Assembly: GCA_019358975.1 (NCBI GenBank)
Contig: JAHHIL010000001.1
Span: 124,001-188,000 of the forward strand
DNA from: Trichocoleus desertorum ATA4-8-CV12
GTDB taxonomy: Bacteria > Cyanobacteriota > Cyanobacteriia > FACHB-46
Direction of reading: 5' to 3'
Length of the DNA: 64,000 nt
Below, one piece after another: positions 46,570-56,546 of this stretch; the first letter of the stretch is position 1; each line of letters opens with the position of its first letter. Below the pieces are notes generated by a model. That model saw only the letters and a program-made list of their open reading frames with translations. It was not told the DNA's origin and ran no database searches. A program made the position numbers and the translations under genes.

Positions 46570-46946
46570 ACAAGATAACATGACCACTCAGTCAAGTAAG
46601 AGACATCTGGTTTGACAATTTTAGTCTAGTAGTATGGGCTACTGAAATCCCTCTACCATTGGGGCGAATCGGCAGAATGAATAGTCATACTCCTACACAA
46701 TCCCTCCGTAATTCCAAGAACTACGGCTGCTTAAGTAAAGTTTGATACATCAACGTTTCGCCTTTGATTGTCGATTTTTGGCTAAAATTGGGCGATCGCA
46801 CAGCCCTTTTCACCCGAAAAATTCTAACCCTTAGGCACTAAAACTTGGTTAAACACCGCAATGCCCCACAACGCTTTGGAGCAGTGATGTTTAACTAAGC
46901 TGTTCTCATTATTTCAGATTGAGTCCCTCAAGCGAGCGATCGCCGC
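46570..46946. other. intergenic region between ppk1 and the response regulator gene
   Basis: About 375 bases. No gene or clear terminator is seen; frames near 46909 overlap ppk1 antiparallel. It should hold the response regulator promoter. Confidence 0.3.
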
Positions 46947-49106
46947 TTAAATTGTTGAGCTGGCTGCCATTTCCATGAGGATTTTCTGCGAACTCAGCTC
47001 TGGGCATTCGGCAGCGGGACGACGTTGAATATAGCGACCATTCGGCTGTAGTTCCCAGGCGTGGCGATTGTCGGAGAGCATGATCCCCAAAATTTCTTGT
47101 AAATCTTTTTTCAGGTCTGCGTCTTCGATGGGGACAATGGCTTCTACTCGGCGGTCTAAGTTGCGTGGCATCCAATCTGCGCTGCCAATAAACACTTCAT
47201 CGTCGCCTCGGTTGTGGAAGTAAAAGATGCGGGAGTGCTCCAGAAAACGGCCCACAATACTGACCACCCGAATATTGTCACTGATGCCTTTAATACCAGG
47301 GCGCAGACAACAGATACCTCGAATAATTAAGTCAATCTGGACGCCTGCTTGAGAGGCTTCATATAAAGCGACGATAATTCGCTTATCTACCAAAGCATTC
47401 ATCTTGGCGACAATGCGGCTGGGAAGGCCATTTTTGCAGTTTTCTATCTCCCGGTAGATCAAGCTCAACATGCGATCGCGCAAGTTTACTGGAGCGACTA
47501 TCAACTTGCGATAGGAGTGCTGGCGGGAATAACCCGTTAAGTAGTTGAACAGATCGGTTAAATCTGCTCCTAACTCATCGCGACAGCTCAATAAGCCAAT
47601 ATCGGTGTAAATCCGTGCTGTTTTGGGATTGTAGTTTCCGGTGCCAATGTGGACGTAGCGGCGAATGCGGTTCTCTTCGCGTCGCACCACTAGAGCAATT
47701 TTGGTATGAGTTTTCAGCCCTACCAGGCCATAGACCACATGTACACCCACTTTTTCCAGCTTACGGGCCCAGTTGATGTTGTTTTCTTCATCAAAGCGAG
47801 CTTTCAGTTCCACTAAGACGGCTACCTGTTTGCCATTCTCGGCAGCAGCAATGAGGGCATTGAGGATAGGCGAATCTCCAGAGGTGCGGTAGAGCGTCAT
47901 TTTGATTGCTAGCACATCTGGGTCGTGGGCGGCCTGCATGATGAAGCGTTGTACGGTCCCAGAAAATGACTGATAGGGGTGATGCACCATCAAGTCTTGT
48001 TTACGAATCACAGAGAAAAAGTCTTCTGCGTCCTCACCTTCTGCATTACTGCGATCGCTTCCGGGTGGGCTGAGCCGCCGCAACCGGGCGGGGACAATGG
48101 GAGCCCAAGGCGCATCTTTGAGATCTGGCCGTGGCAAGGCTAAAAAGGACATCAGATCGCTCAGCCCTAGCATGCCTTCCACTTCATAGAGATCACTTTC
48201 CTCTAGCGACATCTCTTGAATCAACATTTCCCGTACTGCGGGTGGGGTAGACGATTGAATCTCTAAACGCACCACCGAACCGCCAAACCGCCGCTTCCGT
48301 AATTCCTGCTCGATCGCGAGCATCAAATCATCGGCTTCATCTTCTTCCAGTTCGAGGTCTGCATTACGGGTGATCCGGAAGGGATAGTATTCTTGAATGT
48401 TCATGCCTGGAAACAAAGACTCCAGGTTATGGGCGACTACTTGTTCTAGCGGCACCCCCGTCCAAACTCCTCCTTGGCCCTTATGCTGTAGCTGTAAGTT
48501 TTCCGGTAACTGCAAGAAGCGGGGCAGCACTTTAGGAACCTTGACGCGGGCGAAAAATTCTTCCTCTGTCTCTGGATCTTGAATCACCACTGCCAAGTTG
48601 AGGCTGAGATTGGAAATGTAGGGGAAGGGATGGCTAGGATCGACGGCCAGAGGCGTGAGAACCGGAAAGATCTGCTCTTCAAAGTAGCGCTGCAAATAAA
48701 TCCGCTGCTCTTGGTTTAAGTCCATGTAGTCGAGCAGATAAATGCCTTGGTTGGCGAGTTGAGGGCGTAGGGCTTGCTCAAAGTGTCGATGCTGCTTGAT
48801 TACCATTGGGCGGAGGCGATCGCAGATGGCATCAAGTTGCTCTTGGGGCTTACGGCCATCTGAGGTGAGCTGGCTGACCTTTGCTTCTACTTGCTGCTTT
48901 AGCGCTGACACCCGCACCATAAAATACTCATCCAAGTTCGAGCTAAAAATAGCCATAAACTTGCAGCGCTCTATCAGAGGAGTGCGGGGGTCAAAGGCTT
49001 CATGCAAGACCCGGTTATTAAATTCCAGCCAGCTCATCTCGCGACTGAAATAGTACTGGGAGTCAATTAGGCTTGGCTCAGCAATGATCTTTTTAGTTTT
49101 CGGCAT
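46947..49106 (-). CDS. ppk1: polyphosphate kinase 1
   Basis: A 719-residue enzyme, typical length, that polymerises the gamma-phosphate of ATP into polyphosphate. Domains are: N (YYFSREMSWLEFNNRVL), head, C1 (AILIAMTLYRTSGDSP-like ADVLAIKMTLYRTSGDSP, KARFDEENNI) and C2. The autophosphorylated His is in GLKTHTKIALV and the second catalytic His in RYVHIGTGNYNPKTA. The end of C2 has IGSADWMPRNLDRRVE. It lies 66 bases downstream of a 68-residue protein gene on the same strand. Confidence 0.97.
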   Translation of the reverse strand: MPKTKKIIAEPSLIDSQYYFSREMSWLEFNNRVLHEAFDPRTPLIERCKFMAIFSSNLDEYFMVRVSALKQQVEAKVSQLTSDGRKPQEQLDAICDRLRPMVIKQHRHFEQALRPQLANQGIYLLDYMDLNQEQRIYLQRYFEEQIFPVLTPLAVDPSHPFPYISNLSLNLAVVIQDPETEEEFFARVKVPKVLPRFLQLPENLQLQHKGQGGVWTGVPLEQVVAHNLESLFPGMNIQEYYPFRITRNADLELEEDEADDLMLAIEQELRKRRFGGSVVRLEIQSSTPPAVREMLIQEMSLEESDLYEVEGMLGLSDLMSFLALPRPDLKDAPWAPIVPARLRRLSPPGSDRSNAEGEDAEDFFSVIRKQDLMVHHPYQSFSGTVQRFIMQAAHDPDVLAIKMTLYRTSGDSPILNALIAAAENGKQVAVLVELKARFDEENNINWARKLEKVGVHVVYGLVGLKTHTKIALVVRREENRIRRYVHIGTGNYNPKTARIYTDIGLLSCRDELGADLTDLFNYLTGYSRQHSYRKLIVAPVNLRDRMLSLIYREIENCKNGLPSRIVAKMNALVDKRIIVALYEASQAGVQIDLIIRGICCLRPGIKGISDNIRVVSIVGRFLEHSRIFYFHNRGDDEVFIGSADWMPRNLDRRVEAIVPIEDADLKKDLQEILGIMLSDNRHAWELQPNGRYIQRRPAAECPELSSQKILMEMAASSTI

Positions 49107-49172
49107 GGTTCTGAGGCAATCTCGGCAGCGTTAACTGGACAGCAAGAGTAGCAGCGTCACAAGCCAGCTCGC

Positions 49173-49379
49173 TTAAAACACTTCGTCTTCCATCCCTTTC
49201 CACCATTCTCCTAAATTCATCAGCGATTGGTGGATGTCAGCCAGCTCATTGGCATATTCATCTGCGGGCATGGTGTCTCGCCGCTCTTGCAGTTTTTGTA
49301 ATCGGAGTTGCAAAAGGAGCCAAGGTTTAGCCATGCCATCGGTGGCCTCAATGTATTGAGCGATTTCGTTGCTATTCAT
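49173..49379 (-). CDS. 68-residue helical hypothetical protein
   Basis: A small acidic helical protein (IAQYIEATDGMAKPWLLLQL, RLQKLQERRDTMPADEYANELADIHQSL, NLGEWWKGMEDEVF). It resembles conserved small cyanobacterial proteins without known function. It lies immediately upstream of ppk1 in the same direction (66 bases), so co-transcription with ppk1 is possible. There is no membrane segment or metal site. Confidence 0.65.
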   Translation of the reverse strand: MNSNEIAQYIEATDGMAKPWLLLQLRLQKLQERRDTMPADEYANELADIHQSLMNLGEWWKGMEDEVF

Positions 49380-49453
49380 TGTTAAATTTAAGATTAATTT
49401 TCTTAAGCTCTTTTATTGTAAGGATTGCCGCTGCCCAAACACGGCCAAATAGA

Positions 49454-49483
49454 AAACAGCCACGAACTAAAGCGTGACTGTTT
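49454..49483 (-). terminator. probable sodB terminator
   Basis: On the minus strand AAACAGTCACG and CGTGGCTGTTT form a stem with one mismatch and an 8-base loop, followed by a T-rich tail (TTTTCTATTT). It lies 75 bases past the sodB stop. Confidence 0.55.
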
Positions 49484-49557
49484 GGGTGTGGTTGCAGTTG
49501 GTTCAGCTCAACTCATGGCTGAGAAACCTTCAACTGCTGTGATTGAGAGCCAGTGGT

Positions 49558-50160
49558 CTAAGCCGCTGCTGCCAAGTTTTGAGAAACGAAGTCCCAGTTC
49601 ACCACGTTTTCTAGAAAGGCTTGAATGAAGTCAGGACGACGGTTTTGGTAGTCGAGGTAGTAGGCGTGCTCCCAAACATCTAAGGTTAGGAGGGGAGTTT
49701 GGCCGTGAGCGATCGGGTTTTCGGCATTGGGGGTCTTGGTGACCTTGAGGGTGCCGTTGTCGAGGGCTAACCAAGCCCAACCGCTACCAAACTGAGTGGT
49801 CGCTGCATTCTTGAACTCTTCGACAAACTTATCGAAGCTACCGAAGTCAGCATTGATTTTGTCTGATAGAGCGCCGCTGGGAGAACCACCCCCACTGGGC
49901 TTCAAGCTATGCCAGAAGAAGGTGTGGTTCCAGACTTGAGCGGCATTGTTGAATACACCCACTTTGTCTGGGTTTTTGAAGGTGGCTTTGATCACTTCTT
50001 CAAGCGATTTGTCAGCCAGCTCCGTGTCTTGAGTGAACTTGTTCAGGTTAGTCACGTAACCTGCGTGGTGCTTGTCGTGGTGGAACTCTAGGGTGCGTGC
50101 CGAGATATAAGGCTCTAGCGCGTTGTAGTCGTAAGGTAAGGGGGGAAGTTCAAAAGCCAT
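49558..50160 (-). CDS. sodB: superoxide dismutase (Fe)
   Basis: The protein has 200 residues from the ATG at 50160, with GGAGAGG upstream; the frame is open to 50271 but the extra residues are not conserved. The metal ligands are His in [13 protein letters not shown], His in [11 protein letters not shown], and Asp and His in [21 protein letters not shown]. The AAQVWNH and [11 protein letters not shown] signatures indicate the iron type rather than manganese. It is a cytosolic enzyme that removes superoxide from photosynthetic electron leakage. Confidence 0.97.
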   Translation of the reverse strand: MAFELPPLPYDYNALEPYISARTLEFHHDKHHAGYVTNLNKFTQDTELADKSLEEVIKATFKNPDKVGVFNNAAQVWNHTFFWHSLKPSGGGSPSGALSDKINADFGSFDKFVEEFKNAATTQFGSGWAWLALDNGTLKVTKTPNAENPIAHGQTPLLTLDVWEHAYYLDYQNRRPDFIQAFLENVVNWDFVSQNLAAAA

Positions 50161-50365
50161 GTGTTCTAATCCTCTCCGAATGGCTGGTGGAGCGATCGCG
50201 GGTAGCAAACCCAATTCAATCAGCGATCGCTTCTGTCCAATGCTTGATGAGAGCACTGGTAGAGACAGCAATTTACGATAGGATTTTATATCAAAAGTCC
50301 GATGAGAGCTAGACCAAACCCGGAATCGTAATGATTTAGCCTATTTCCAGGCTTTATTCAGGGCT

Positions 50366-51952
50366 TTACAATTTCAAATCAACGGCAATGCGATGGGCAC
50401 AGGCAAAGCCAGAGAAAGCGACCGCATTGAGACCTTGTCCGGGAAAGGTGCTGTCGCCCACACAGTAAAGACCTGGCACCGCTGTGCGATTGAAGGGCAT
50501 ACCCAACAGGCCCAACAATTTACGCCTAGGAATGGGGCCATAGGTGCCATCTTGCCGCCCCAAGAAGCGACGGTGAGTTCGAGGGGTGCCTACTTCTTGG
50601 TAGTCCAGCATTTGACCTAATTGTGGAAAAATCTTCTCCAGTCGTTGTATGAGAGTTGCTGCGGCTGCTTCTTTCTTTTCTTCATAGGCGCTGGGGGATA
50701 ATCCCTGCCATTCCTCTAGCCAACTGGGAGTGAAGGTATGGATAATGTGATGACCTGGAGGCGCTAAGTCAGGGTCGAGCAAAGTCGGGATCGAGACAAA
50801 AATGGTACTTTGGGAATCCTCCATCCGCTCCCAGTCTTCCAGCAGAATGTGATGGCATTCCGTGCCAGTTGGCAAGGCTTCTGCTTTTACCCCTAAATGC
50901 AAGCTAAGAAAACTAGGAGATTTTTGATAGCGTTGTTGCCACTTCTTCTCAGCAACGGGCATTTTATCAGTAGGGAGTAAATGCTCGAAAGTATCCCAGC
51001 GGGTGGCATTAGAAACGATTCGTTTAGCTCGGTAAACCTGACCAGAAGCGAGTTCTACACCGACCGCGCGGTCATTCTCCATCAAGATCTGCTTGACTCT
51101 AGCTTTGTACTGAATTCGACTTCCCGCTTTCTCTAAGCCTTCTACCAATTTTTGGGCAATTTGGCCCACGCCACCTTTGGGGTAATTGATGCCGCCATAG
51201 TGGCGATCGCTAAACACCATTCCTGCATTGATCATCGGAGTTTTATCGGCTGGAACCACCGACCAGCAGTAACACTCCATATCGATAAATCTCAGCAGCG
51301 CCGGATCGTTAATGTAGCGGCGGGCAATATCTCCGACGTTTTGGGGTAGATACTTGACCAAGCCTAAACAAGCGAAAGGATGCTGGAAAAACACCCGGGT
51401 CAGATAGCGAGGCTCTTCCAACGACAACAAGTCCATCGCATTGAGACAGTTGAATACTTTCCAGCATTCATCATAAAACTGCCGAATGCCCTCGCGCTCA
51501 TGGGGAAACTGAGCAATTAGTTCTTGCAAAAACTTCTCATAATCCCGATGAACTTTTAGATCCAATCCATCGGGCAGGTGATAGTGAATTTGCACCGGAT
51601 CGGGAATCGTTTCTAGGCTCATGTCTACTGCTTGCAAGGCTCGCGTGAGCAGATTTGTGGTGCCTTGCTGACCAAACCCAAAGATCATTGAGGCTCCGAC
51701 ATCAAACCGATACCCAGCCCGCTCAAAATATCCAGCACTACCCCCTGGAATCAGGTACCGCTCTAGAACTAATACTTGGGCTCCTTTGGCCGCCAGTTGG
51801 GTCGCCGTAACTAGACCCCCAATGCCAGAGCCAATTACGATCGCGTCGAATTCTGTACTGTCAAAGTCTGTTGGCCCGGAGGTTGACTCAGAGAGAGAGG
51901 AACCCGGAGCAATTTGACCCAAAGAAGCTGGAGAAGCGTTGGAAGCAGGCAT
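50366..51952 (-). CDS. crtH: carotenoid (prolycopene) isomerase
   Basis: The protein has 528 residues from the ATG at 51952, the frame being open to 52036; CrtISO/CrtH proteins are usually about 500, so either start leaves a 25-55-residue extra N-terminus. The FAD-binding motif is [23 protein letters not shown], followed by [15 protein letters not shown]. The C-terminal flavin motif is [22 protein letters not shown]. The middle part ([21 protein letters not shown]) matches CrtISO rather than CrtI/CrtP. It isomerises tetra-cis-lycopene to the all-trans form. Confidence 0.92.
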   Translation of the reverse strand: MPASNASPASLGQIAPGSSLSESTSGPTDFDSTEFDAIVIGSGIGGLVTATQLAAKGAQVLVLERYLIPGGSAGYFERAGYRFDVGASMIFGFGQQGTTNLLTRALQAVDMSLETIPDPVQIHYHLPDGLDLKVHRDYEKFLQELIAQFPHEREGIRQFYDECWKVFNCLNAMDLLSLEEPRYLTRVFFQHPFACLGLVKYLPQNVGDIARRYINDPALLRFIDMECYCWSVVPADKTPMINAGMVFSDRHYGGINYPKGGVGQIAQKLVEGLEKAGSRIQYKARVKQILMENDRAVGVELASGQVYRAKRIVSNATRWDTFEHLLPTDKMPVAEKKWQQRYQKSPSFLSLHLGVKAEALPTGTECHHILLEDWERMEDSQSTIFVSIPTLLDPDLAPPGHHIIHTFTPSWLEEWQGLSPSAYEEKKEAAAATLIQRLEKIFPQLGQMLDYQEVGTPRTHRRFLGRQDGTYGPIPRRKLLGLLGMPFNRTAVPGLYCVGDSTFPGQGLNAVAFSGFACAHRIAVDLKL

Positions 51953-52501
51953 GAACTCAGCGGGATTGCAGAACAAAACTGGAAACAGGTGGCTAACACC
52001 CAAACAACGAATTAGCGATCGCAACTTAGACCCCAACTCGTCATTGCTAGCTCACCCATCCCTCTGTTCAGTGTATCGGATCAATGTATGAGTCTATAAG
52101 TCTAGAACGAAGTCTAGAACGGCCCTAACAACGATGATAATGGCGATCGCCAAAGTTGAAGAAAAACTAGTAAAGCTGCTCCACAACTCCAAACTCGGCT
52201 CAAGATCGAGATTAAGGGAGCCAAATAAGAGAGCAAAAAAAGAGGGGACCAGTTTGCTGCCGCTAACCGATCCCACCTGCCGATCCTTAGAGAGGAGAAC
52301 ACTGAAAATTAATATAGTCTTGTTGAAAATAGTTGTCAATACTTAATGCAAAAGAGTTGCAACAAGTTCCTTGAATTTCTTATGACGATCGCATCAGGAT
52401 CTGATGAAGTGCAGCTACCTGCTCGCATCTATCCCGAAGGGAAAGGAGTATCATAGTGGACGCTTGTGACTTGGTAACCTCTATTTCTTTAACTGCTGGC
52501 T
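51953..52501. other. intergenic region between crtH and upp
   Basis: About 550 bases. Two frames on opposite strands (52094-52339 and 52134-52346) cover the same stretch and neither convinces. A 36-codon ORF at 52346-52456 with a sensible start lies just upstream of upp and is reported as a finding. Divergent promoters are expected. Confidence 0.35.
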
Positions 52502-53152
52502 ATGGCTTTGCAACTGCGAGTTTACGTTCCACCTCACCCTTTAATTAAGCATTGGCTAGCCGTAGCCCGTGATGTGTCTACCCCGCCTGCTCTCTTCCGC
52601 AGCGCTATGACAGAGCTAGGGCGCTGGCTAACCTACGAAGCGATTCGGGACTGGTTGCCTACGGTTGAAACCACGGTCGAAACTCCTCTAAGTCCTTGTG
52701 CCGCCACCTTTGTAAATCCAGAAGTACCCATTGTGGTGGTGCCAGTTTTGCGGGCAGGTCTAGCACTATTAGATGGAGCACAAGCATTGTTGCCCTTAGC
52801 CTCGATTTATCACTTGGGGTTTGTGCGAGATGAAGCCACGCTAGAAGCTAATTGCTATCTCAACAAGTTGCCAGAAGTATTTCCGCCCGAAACTCATGTC
52901 TTAATCAGTGAACCCATGCTGGCGACAGGGGGCACAATTATGGCAACAATGGCCGAGCTGACTCGCAGAGGCGTTGATCCAGCTTTTACCCGGATTATTT
53001 CTGTAGTGACGGCTCCCACAGCGCTACAAAAGCTCAGCACAACCTATCCCAGCTTGACGATCTATGCAGCTGCGATTGATGAAGGGGTTAATAGCCACGG
53101 CTTTATTGTGCCCGGACTGGGAGATGCAGGCGATCGCACCTTTGGCACCTAG
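52502..53152 (+). CDS. upp: uracil phosphoribosyltransferase
   Basis: The protein has 216 residues, a normal length. It has the PRPP-binding loop (LISEPMLATGGTIMATMAELTRRG) and a C-terminal uracil-binding motif (YAAAIDEGVNSHGFIVPGLGDAGDRTFGT). It converts uracil and PRPP to UMP in pyrimidine salvage. The gene is divergent from crtH. Its next neighbour, a glycine-zipper protein, starts 89 bases downstream. Confidence 0.95.
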   Translation: MALQLRVYVPPHPLIKHWLAVARDVSTPPALFRSAMTELGRWLTYEAIRDWLPTVETTVETPLSPCAATFVNPEVPIVVVPVLRAGLALLDGAQALLPLASIYHLGFVRDEATLEANCYLNKLPEVFPPETHVLISEPMLATGGTIMATMAELTRRGVDPAFTRIISVVTAPTALQKLSTTYPSLTIYAAAIDEGVNSHGFIVPGLGDAGDRTFGT

Positions 53153-53241
53153 CGTTCCTAGCCAACCTCTCTAGCCAGCAAAGTTAACGTGGTGGAATAC
53201 TAGTTAAGCTAAGCTGAACACTAAAGCAGGACAGTATCAAG

Positions 53242-53571
53242 ATGAGCAATCGAGATGGTTTCACAGGCGGATTTGTCGCAGGAGCCCTCTTTGGCGGCAT
53301 TGTGGGTGGTATTCTAGGCACCCTGCTGACTTCCAACCGCTTGCAAGAGTCGCTCCCTGCTGACGAAGCTTTGAGTAGTAAAGGTAGGAAACGCAATCTT
53401 AAGCCTCCGACAGAGCAGAGTATTGAGATGGCTCGTCGCGGCTTAGAGGACAAAATTGCCCAACTCAACGAAGCGATCGACGACGTGCGTGAGCAACTCA
53501 GCACCGTGAACGGTAGACCGGAAGAAACTGAATTGGTGGGTTGGGAAGAGCAGGCCCAGCGCGATCGCTAA
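53242..53571 (+). CDS. glycine-zipper membrane protein with coiled coil
   Basis: The protein has 109 residues. A Gly-rich hydrophobic segment (GGFVAGALFGGIVGGILGTLLTS, about 9-31) is a glycine-zipper membrane helix. A helical charged region follows (about 57-90, SIEMARRGLEDKIAQLNEAIDDVREQLS). The layout resembles YtxH-like small proteins of cyanobacteria, of unknown role. It is followed in the same direction by the YggT gene 166 bases away. Confidence 0.7.
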   Translation: MSNRDGFTGGFVAGALFGGIVGGILGTLLTSNRLQESLPADEALSSKGRKRNLKPPTEQSIEMARRGLEDKIAQLNEAIDDVREQLSTVNGRPEETELVGWEEQAQRDR

Positions 53572-53737
53572 CGCTGCATCAAGACCCTAACTTTGCACAC
53601 TGGGACTAACTGGGACCATCAGGGGTAATACTTCCCAGGGGGTAACTTCTGTTTGACCAATTTTGTCGGCGCTGATATTCGTTAAAGTAAATTCAAGCCT
53701 AGAATGCTTGTATATCTAGAAGGAAGCCAGATTATTT

Positions 53738-54025
53738 ATGAATCCCTCAATAGCGCTGCTAACCAATACCTTGGCTACTTTTCTGCAAATTTATACAGTT
53801 CTTTTGATTATTCGGATTCTTTTAAGCTGGTTTCCCACCATTAGCTGGTCTGATCCTCCCTTCTCAATCGTCAGCCAGCTCACCGATCCTTATCTCAACC
53901 TATTCCGCTCCTTCATCCCTCCCTTAGGTGGGCTCGACTTCTCACCTATTCTGGCGATCTTCCTGCTGCAATTTTTGACAGGTATTTTTAGCAGCTTGCA
54001 GCAAAGTTCTGTCTATGGCCTCTAA
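53738..54025 (+). CDS. YggT-family membrane protein
   Basis: A 95-residue protein with two membrane segments and the YggT signature: VLLIIRILLSWFPTISW, then LTDPYLNLFRSFIPPLGGLDFSPILAIFLLQFL. In chloroplasts the relatives (CCB3, YlmG) act in haem attachment to cytochrome b6 or nucleoid/division placement; in bacteria they are tied to cell division or osmoadaptation. Which role holds here is open. Confidence 0.9.
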   Translation: MNPSIALLTNTLATFLQIYTVLLIIRILLSWFPTISWSDPPFSIVSQLTDPYLNLFRSFIPPLGGLDFSPILAIFLLQFLTGIFSSLQQSSVYGL

Positions 54026-54085
54026 GCCCTAATCGAGCCCCAATTGAGCCCTAATTGAGACTTACCTTTTGGGTAGCTAGTTTAG

Positions 54086-54529
54086 CTAGCGACGCACTTT
54101 GCCAGTAAAACCTGCTGCTTTGAATTGCTCTAGCTTCAGAGGAGCAGGTTGACTGGCGGGAACCGTAATCCTGAGCTGAAAATCACTCACACCCTGAGGC
54201 ACCTCATCAATTGAGCCTAGCCGGGTGCGATTTTGCATGACTAAGTTGTTATTGGCATCGTAAATGCGGCCAAAAATATCTGCATTGATCACTAGCTTGC
54301 CCGAATCATTTTGAGCTTTACCCGTGACGAGAAAGCAATTGGCAGGGATTGCGGCACCCCCACTGCTGACCGTGCCTTCAGCTAGTTCAGCGGGACACTC
54401 GTGATAAGAAATGTCAAACAACTTAATTTGGGTGAGGGCGATCGCAGCAGGACTCACCAGCCAACTGCCTAGCGTAAATAGGCAAGCAATCACAAGGACA
54501 GCAAAGGCCCGAAAGCGCATAAACTTCAC
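54086..54529 (-). CDS. exported hypothetical protein
   Basis: A 147-residue protein with a signal peptide (FRAFAVLVIACLFTLGSWLVS, cleavage near AIA-L), so it is periplasmic or lumenal. The mature part begins TQIKLFDISYHECPAE and has a beta-rich fold (NADIFGRIYDANNNLVMQNRTRLGSID) with two cysteines (HECPAE, PANCFLV) that could form a disulphide. The FGRIYDANN and LRITVPASQPAP elements look like an Ig-like fold. I do not recognise the family. It is convergent with yggT. Confidence 0.7.
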   Translation of the reverse strand: MKFMRFRAFAVLVIACLFTLGSWLVSPAAIALTQIKLFDISYHECPAELAEGTVSSGGAAIPANCFLVTGKAQNDSGKLVINADIFGRIYDANNNLVMQNRTRLGSIDEVPQGVSDFQLRITVPASQPAPLKLEQFKAAGFTGKVRR

Positions 54530-54841
54530 TGTAATGACTCAATAACAACTGGTTGAGCTGTTTGTAAGCAGCCTGAACTCAGCTTAGCGTGAATTGGCTC
54601 TAACCTTTTCCGGTTCACTAGCTCGCTTCCCTGGGCCCTTCTGTAATAATAGAAATTTAATCTTCGCTGTAAAAAGTTAATATTTTTATTAATGATTGAT
54701 GCGAAATCCAACTCCTAAAAGCTCATCAAACACCCAATTTTGGCAACTTGATAGCAAAGCTGGTTGATTCAGCTGGGAGCGATGTAGGAGTAGACAAGGT
54801 TGGTTTCGATGTTGGTTCATCCCCTGTAGCTACCATCTGCC
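54530..54841. other. intergenic region
   Basis: About 310 bases between the divergent exported-protein gene and the next gene. AT-rich around 54650-54700. No ORF above about 20 codons and no clear hairpin. Confidence 0.3.
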
Positions 54842-55474
54842 ATGACCAAAGCTGAGATTGAAGCGGTCTTACAAGCAGCATTTAGACGATGTGATGCTGT
54901 CAACTATCCGCTCAATGCGCAACAAAAGCAAATTCTGCTGAGCATGGTAGTGGAATTAGAGCGTTTGCAGCGTCCGAGCAATGATGCAGATGGCAATAAC
55001 GAAACAGAGAATCCGCTGGATGAACTGACCGCTGAGCAACGACGCACTCTGCTCGAATTTGTCAAACAGCAAGAGCAACAAAACCATCCCTGGAAAATTA
55101 AGCTACTCAACGATTGGTTACACAATCGTGACTCCGCCTCGATGCAATTTATCCGAGAGCTGTACGGCCCGCAATGGCTCAACCGCGTGCAACCCAAACA
55201 CGTCACCGCCTACGCCGAGCTAGATAATCGCGAAACCTTAAAGGTCAAAGTGGGCGATCGCATTGAAGTTTGCAATAGCCTCTGGGAATGGGTCCAAGCA
55301 GAAGGCCCCTGCGCCCCCGAATGGTTTTCTTGCACCGTCATTGGGGTCGCCGAAAAAGCCGACAACGGCCAAGCCTACACCAGTTGCCTCATCCGCTTCG
55401 ACAGCGGCATGGAATACGAAATCCAAGGCATCTACCGCTGGAACCGCTACAACTGGCGCTGGCCCAGCCCATAG
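54842..55474 (+). CDS. conserved cyanobacterial hypothetical protein
   Basis: A soluble 210-residue protein. The N-terminal helical part (about 1-100) has acidic linker NDADGNNETENPLDELTAEQRRTLLEFV. The C-terminal part (about 115-208) is beta-rich, with KVKVGDRIEVCNSLWEWVQAEGPC, TCTVIGVAE-like and CLIRFDSGMEYEIQGIYRWN, suggesting an SH3-like or Tudor-like barrel. I have no name for the family. Its end is followed by a family A repeat and the convergent aroE. Confidence 0.65.
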   Translation: MTKAEIEAVLQAAFRRCDAVNYPLNAQQKQILLSMVVELERLQRPSNDADGNNETENPLDELTAEQRRTLLEFVKQQEQQNHPWKIKLLNDWLHNRDSASMQFIRELYGPQWLNRVQPKHVTAYAELDNRETLKVKVGDRIEVCNSLWEWVQAEGPCAPEWFSCTVIGVAEKADNGQAYTSCLIRFDSGMEYEIQGIYRWNRYNWRWPSP

Positions 55475-55544
55475 AGTTCCCTAAGAATTCCGAACCAGGC
55501 CCTCTAGCTCCCCAATGCTGGGGGGAATACTACACGCACTCACC

Positions 55545-55608
55545 TTTTGGAGGGAGTCTGAGGGACGCAACCGTCTCTCAGCGGGGGTTTGGGGGCAAGC
55601 GCCCCCAA
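55545..55608 (+). repeat. family A double-hairpin repeat, copy 6
   Basis: TGAGGGAC/GTCTCTCA (one mismatch) and TTGGGGGC/GCCCCCAA (a CAAGC variant loop), almost identical to copy 5 at 39214. It lies between the convergent ends of the 54842-55474 gene and aroE. Confidence 0.82.
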
Positions 55609-55665
55609 GGGTTCGGTTTCAACAAACCAACCACGAGACAACAACCCCTCGCCAGCGAAACCAAA

Positions 55666-56532
55666 CTACAAGCCCAAATAATCCCGCAATGCTTGTCGCA
55701 TCACCTCCACCGGAGCCGTTTGCCCCACCCAAATCTCTAGCGCCGCTGCCCCCTGCTGCACCAACATTTCCAACCCATCGATCGCGATCGCCCCTTGCTG
55801 TTGAGCCTGCCGCAAAAACCGCGTGGGACTCGGCGTATAGATCAAGTCATAAGCGATCGCTCCCTGAGTCATCTGAGTTGCGATCGCGTCTTCTAAGGGT
55901 GACGCCTCATCATGGGGGTGCATCCCAATCGGCGTACTATTCACAACCAAACCTGCATCAGGCAACAAACTGGGCAACTCCTGCCAAGAATGAATCGAAA
56001 GCTCAACTGGAATTGGAGAATTAACCCAACTTTGTTGAAAGTGGGCTAGCTTTTGGCGATTGCGCCCCACCACCTTCACCGCCGCACAACCCAACTGAGC
56101 ACAGCCCGCCACGACTGCCCGCGCCGCGCCTCCATTGCCTAAGATCACCGCTGTGGTTTGGCTCCAATCGCGGTTGTAGGTTTTGAGGGGAGCGAGAAAG
56201 CCGACCACATCCGTGTTGGTGCCGCTCCAACCCTGCTCCGTGCGCCAAACCGTATTCACAGCTCCAATCGCCTGAGCCACGTCCGACACCTGATTTAACA
56301 ACGGAATAATGGCTTGCTTGTGGGGAATCGTGATGCTAAATCCGCGCAGATCAATGGCAGCAAATCCAGCGATCGCGGTGGCTAAATCGGATGGCGCTAC
56401 GGGCAGAGGCACATAAACGTAATCCAGCCCTAATGCGGCGATCGCGGCATTGTGCATCACGGGTGAGAGAGAATGCTTGATTGGGTCACCGATTACACCC
56501 AAAAGTTTAGTTGTACCTGTAATCAACTTCAT
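55666..56532 (-). CDS. aroE: shikimate dehydrogenase
   Basis: The protein has 288 residues. Shikimate binding is in KHSLSPVMHNAAIAALGL, the catalytic Lys is in FSITIPHKQAIIPL, the NTV motif is in AVNTVWR and the NADP fold begins ILGNGGAARAVVAGCAQLG. The end VDGLEMLVQQGAAALEIW is also typical. It reduces 3-dehydroshikimate to shikimate in aromatic amino acid synthesis. It lies 14 bases downstream of the broken DUF4332 gene on the same strand, so it may depend on that gene's transcript. Confidence 0.96.
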   Translation of the reverse strand: MKLITGTTKLLGVIGDPIKHSLSPVMHNAAIAALGLDYVYVPLPVAPSDLATAIAGFAAIDLRGFSITIPHKQAIIPLLNQVSDVAQAIGAVNTVWRTEQGWSGTNTDVVGFLAPLKTYNRDWSQTTAVILGNGGAARAVVAGCAQLGCAAVKVVGRNRQKLAHFQQSWVNSPIPVELSIHSWQELPSLLPDAGLVVNSTPIGMHPHDEASPLEDAIATQMTQGAIAYDLIYTPSPTRFLRQAQQQGAIAIDGLEMLVQQGAAALEIWVGQTAPVEVMRQALRDYLGL

Positions 56533-56546
56533 GCACTACTAGTTAT

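Noticed and set aside
52094-52346. Two opposing frames of about 70-80 codons
   Set aside because: They cover the same bases on opposite strands, have no family resemblance, and neither has a convincing ribosome site.
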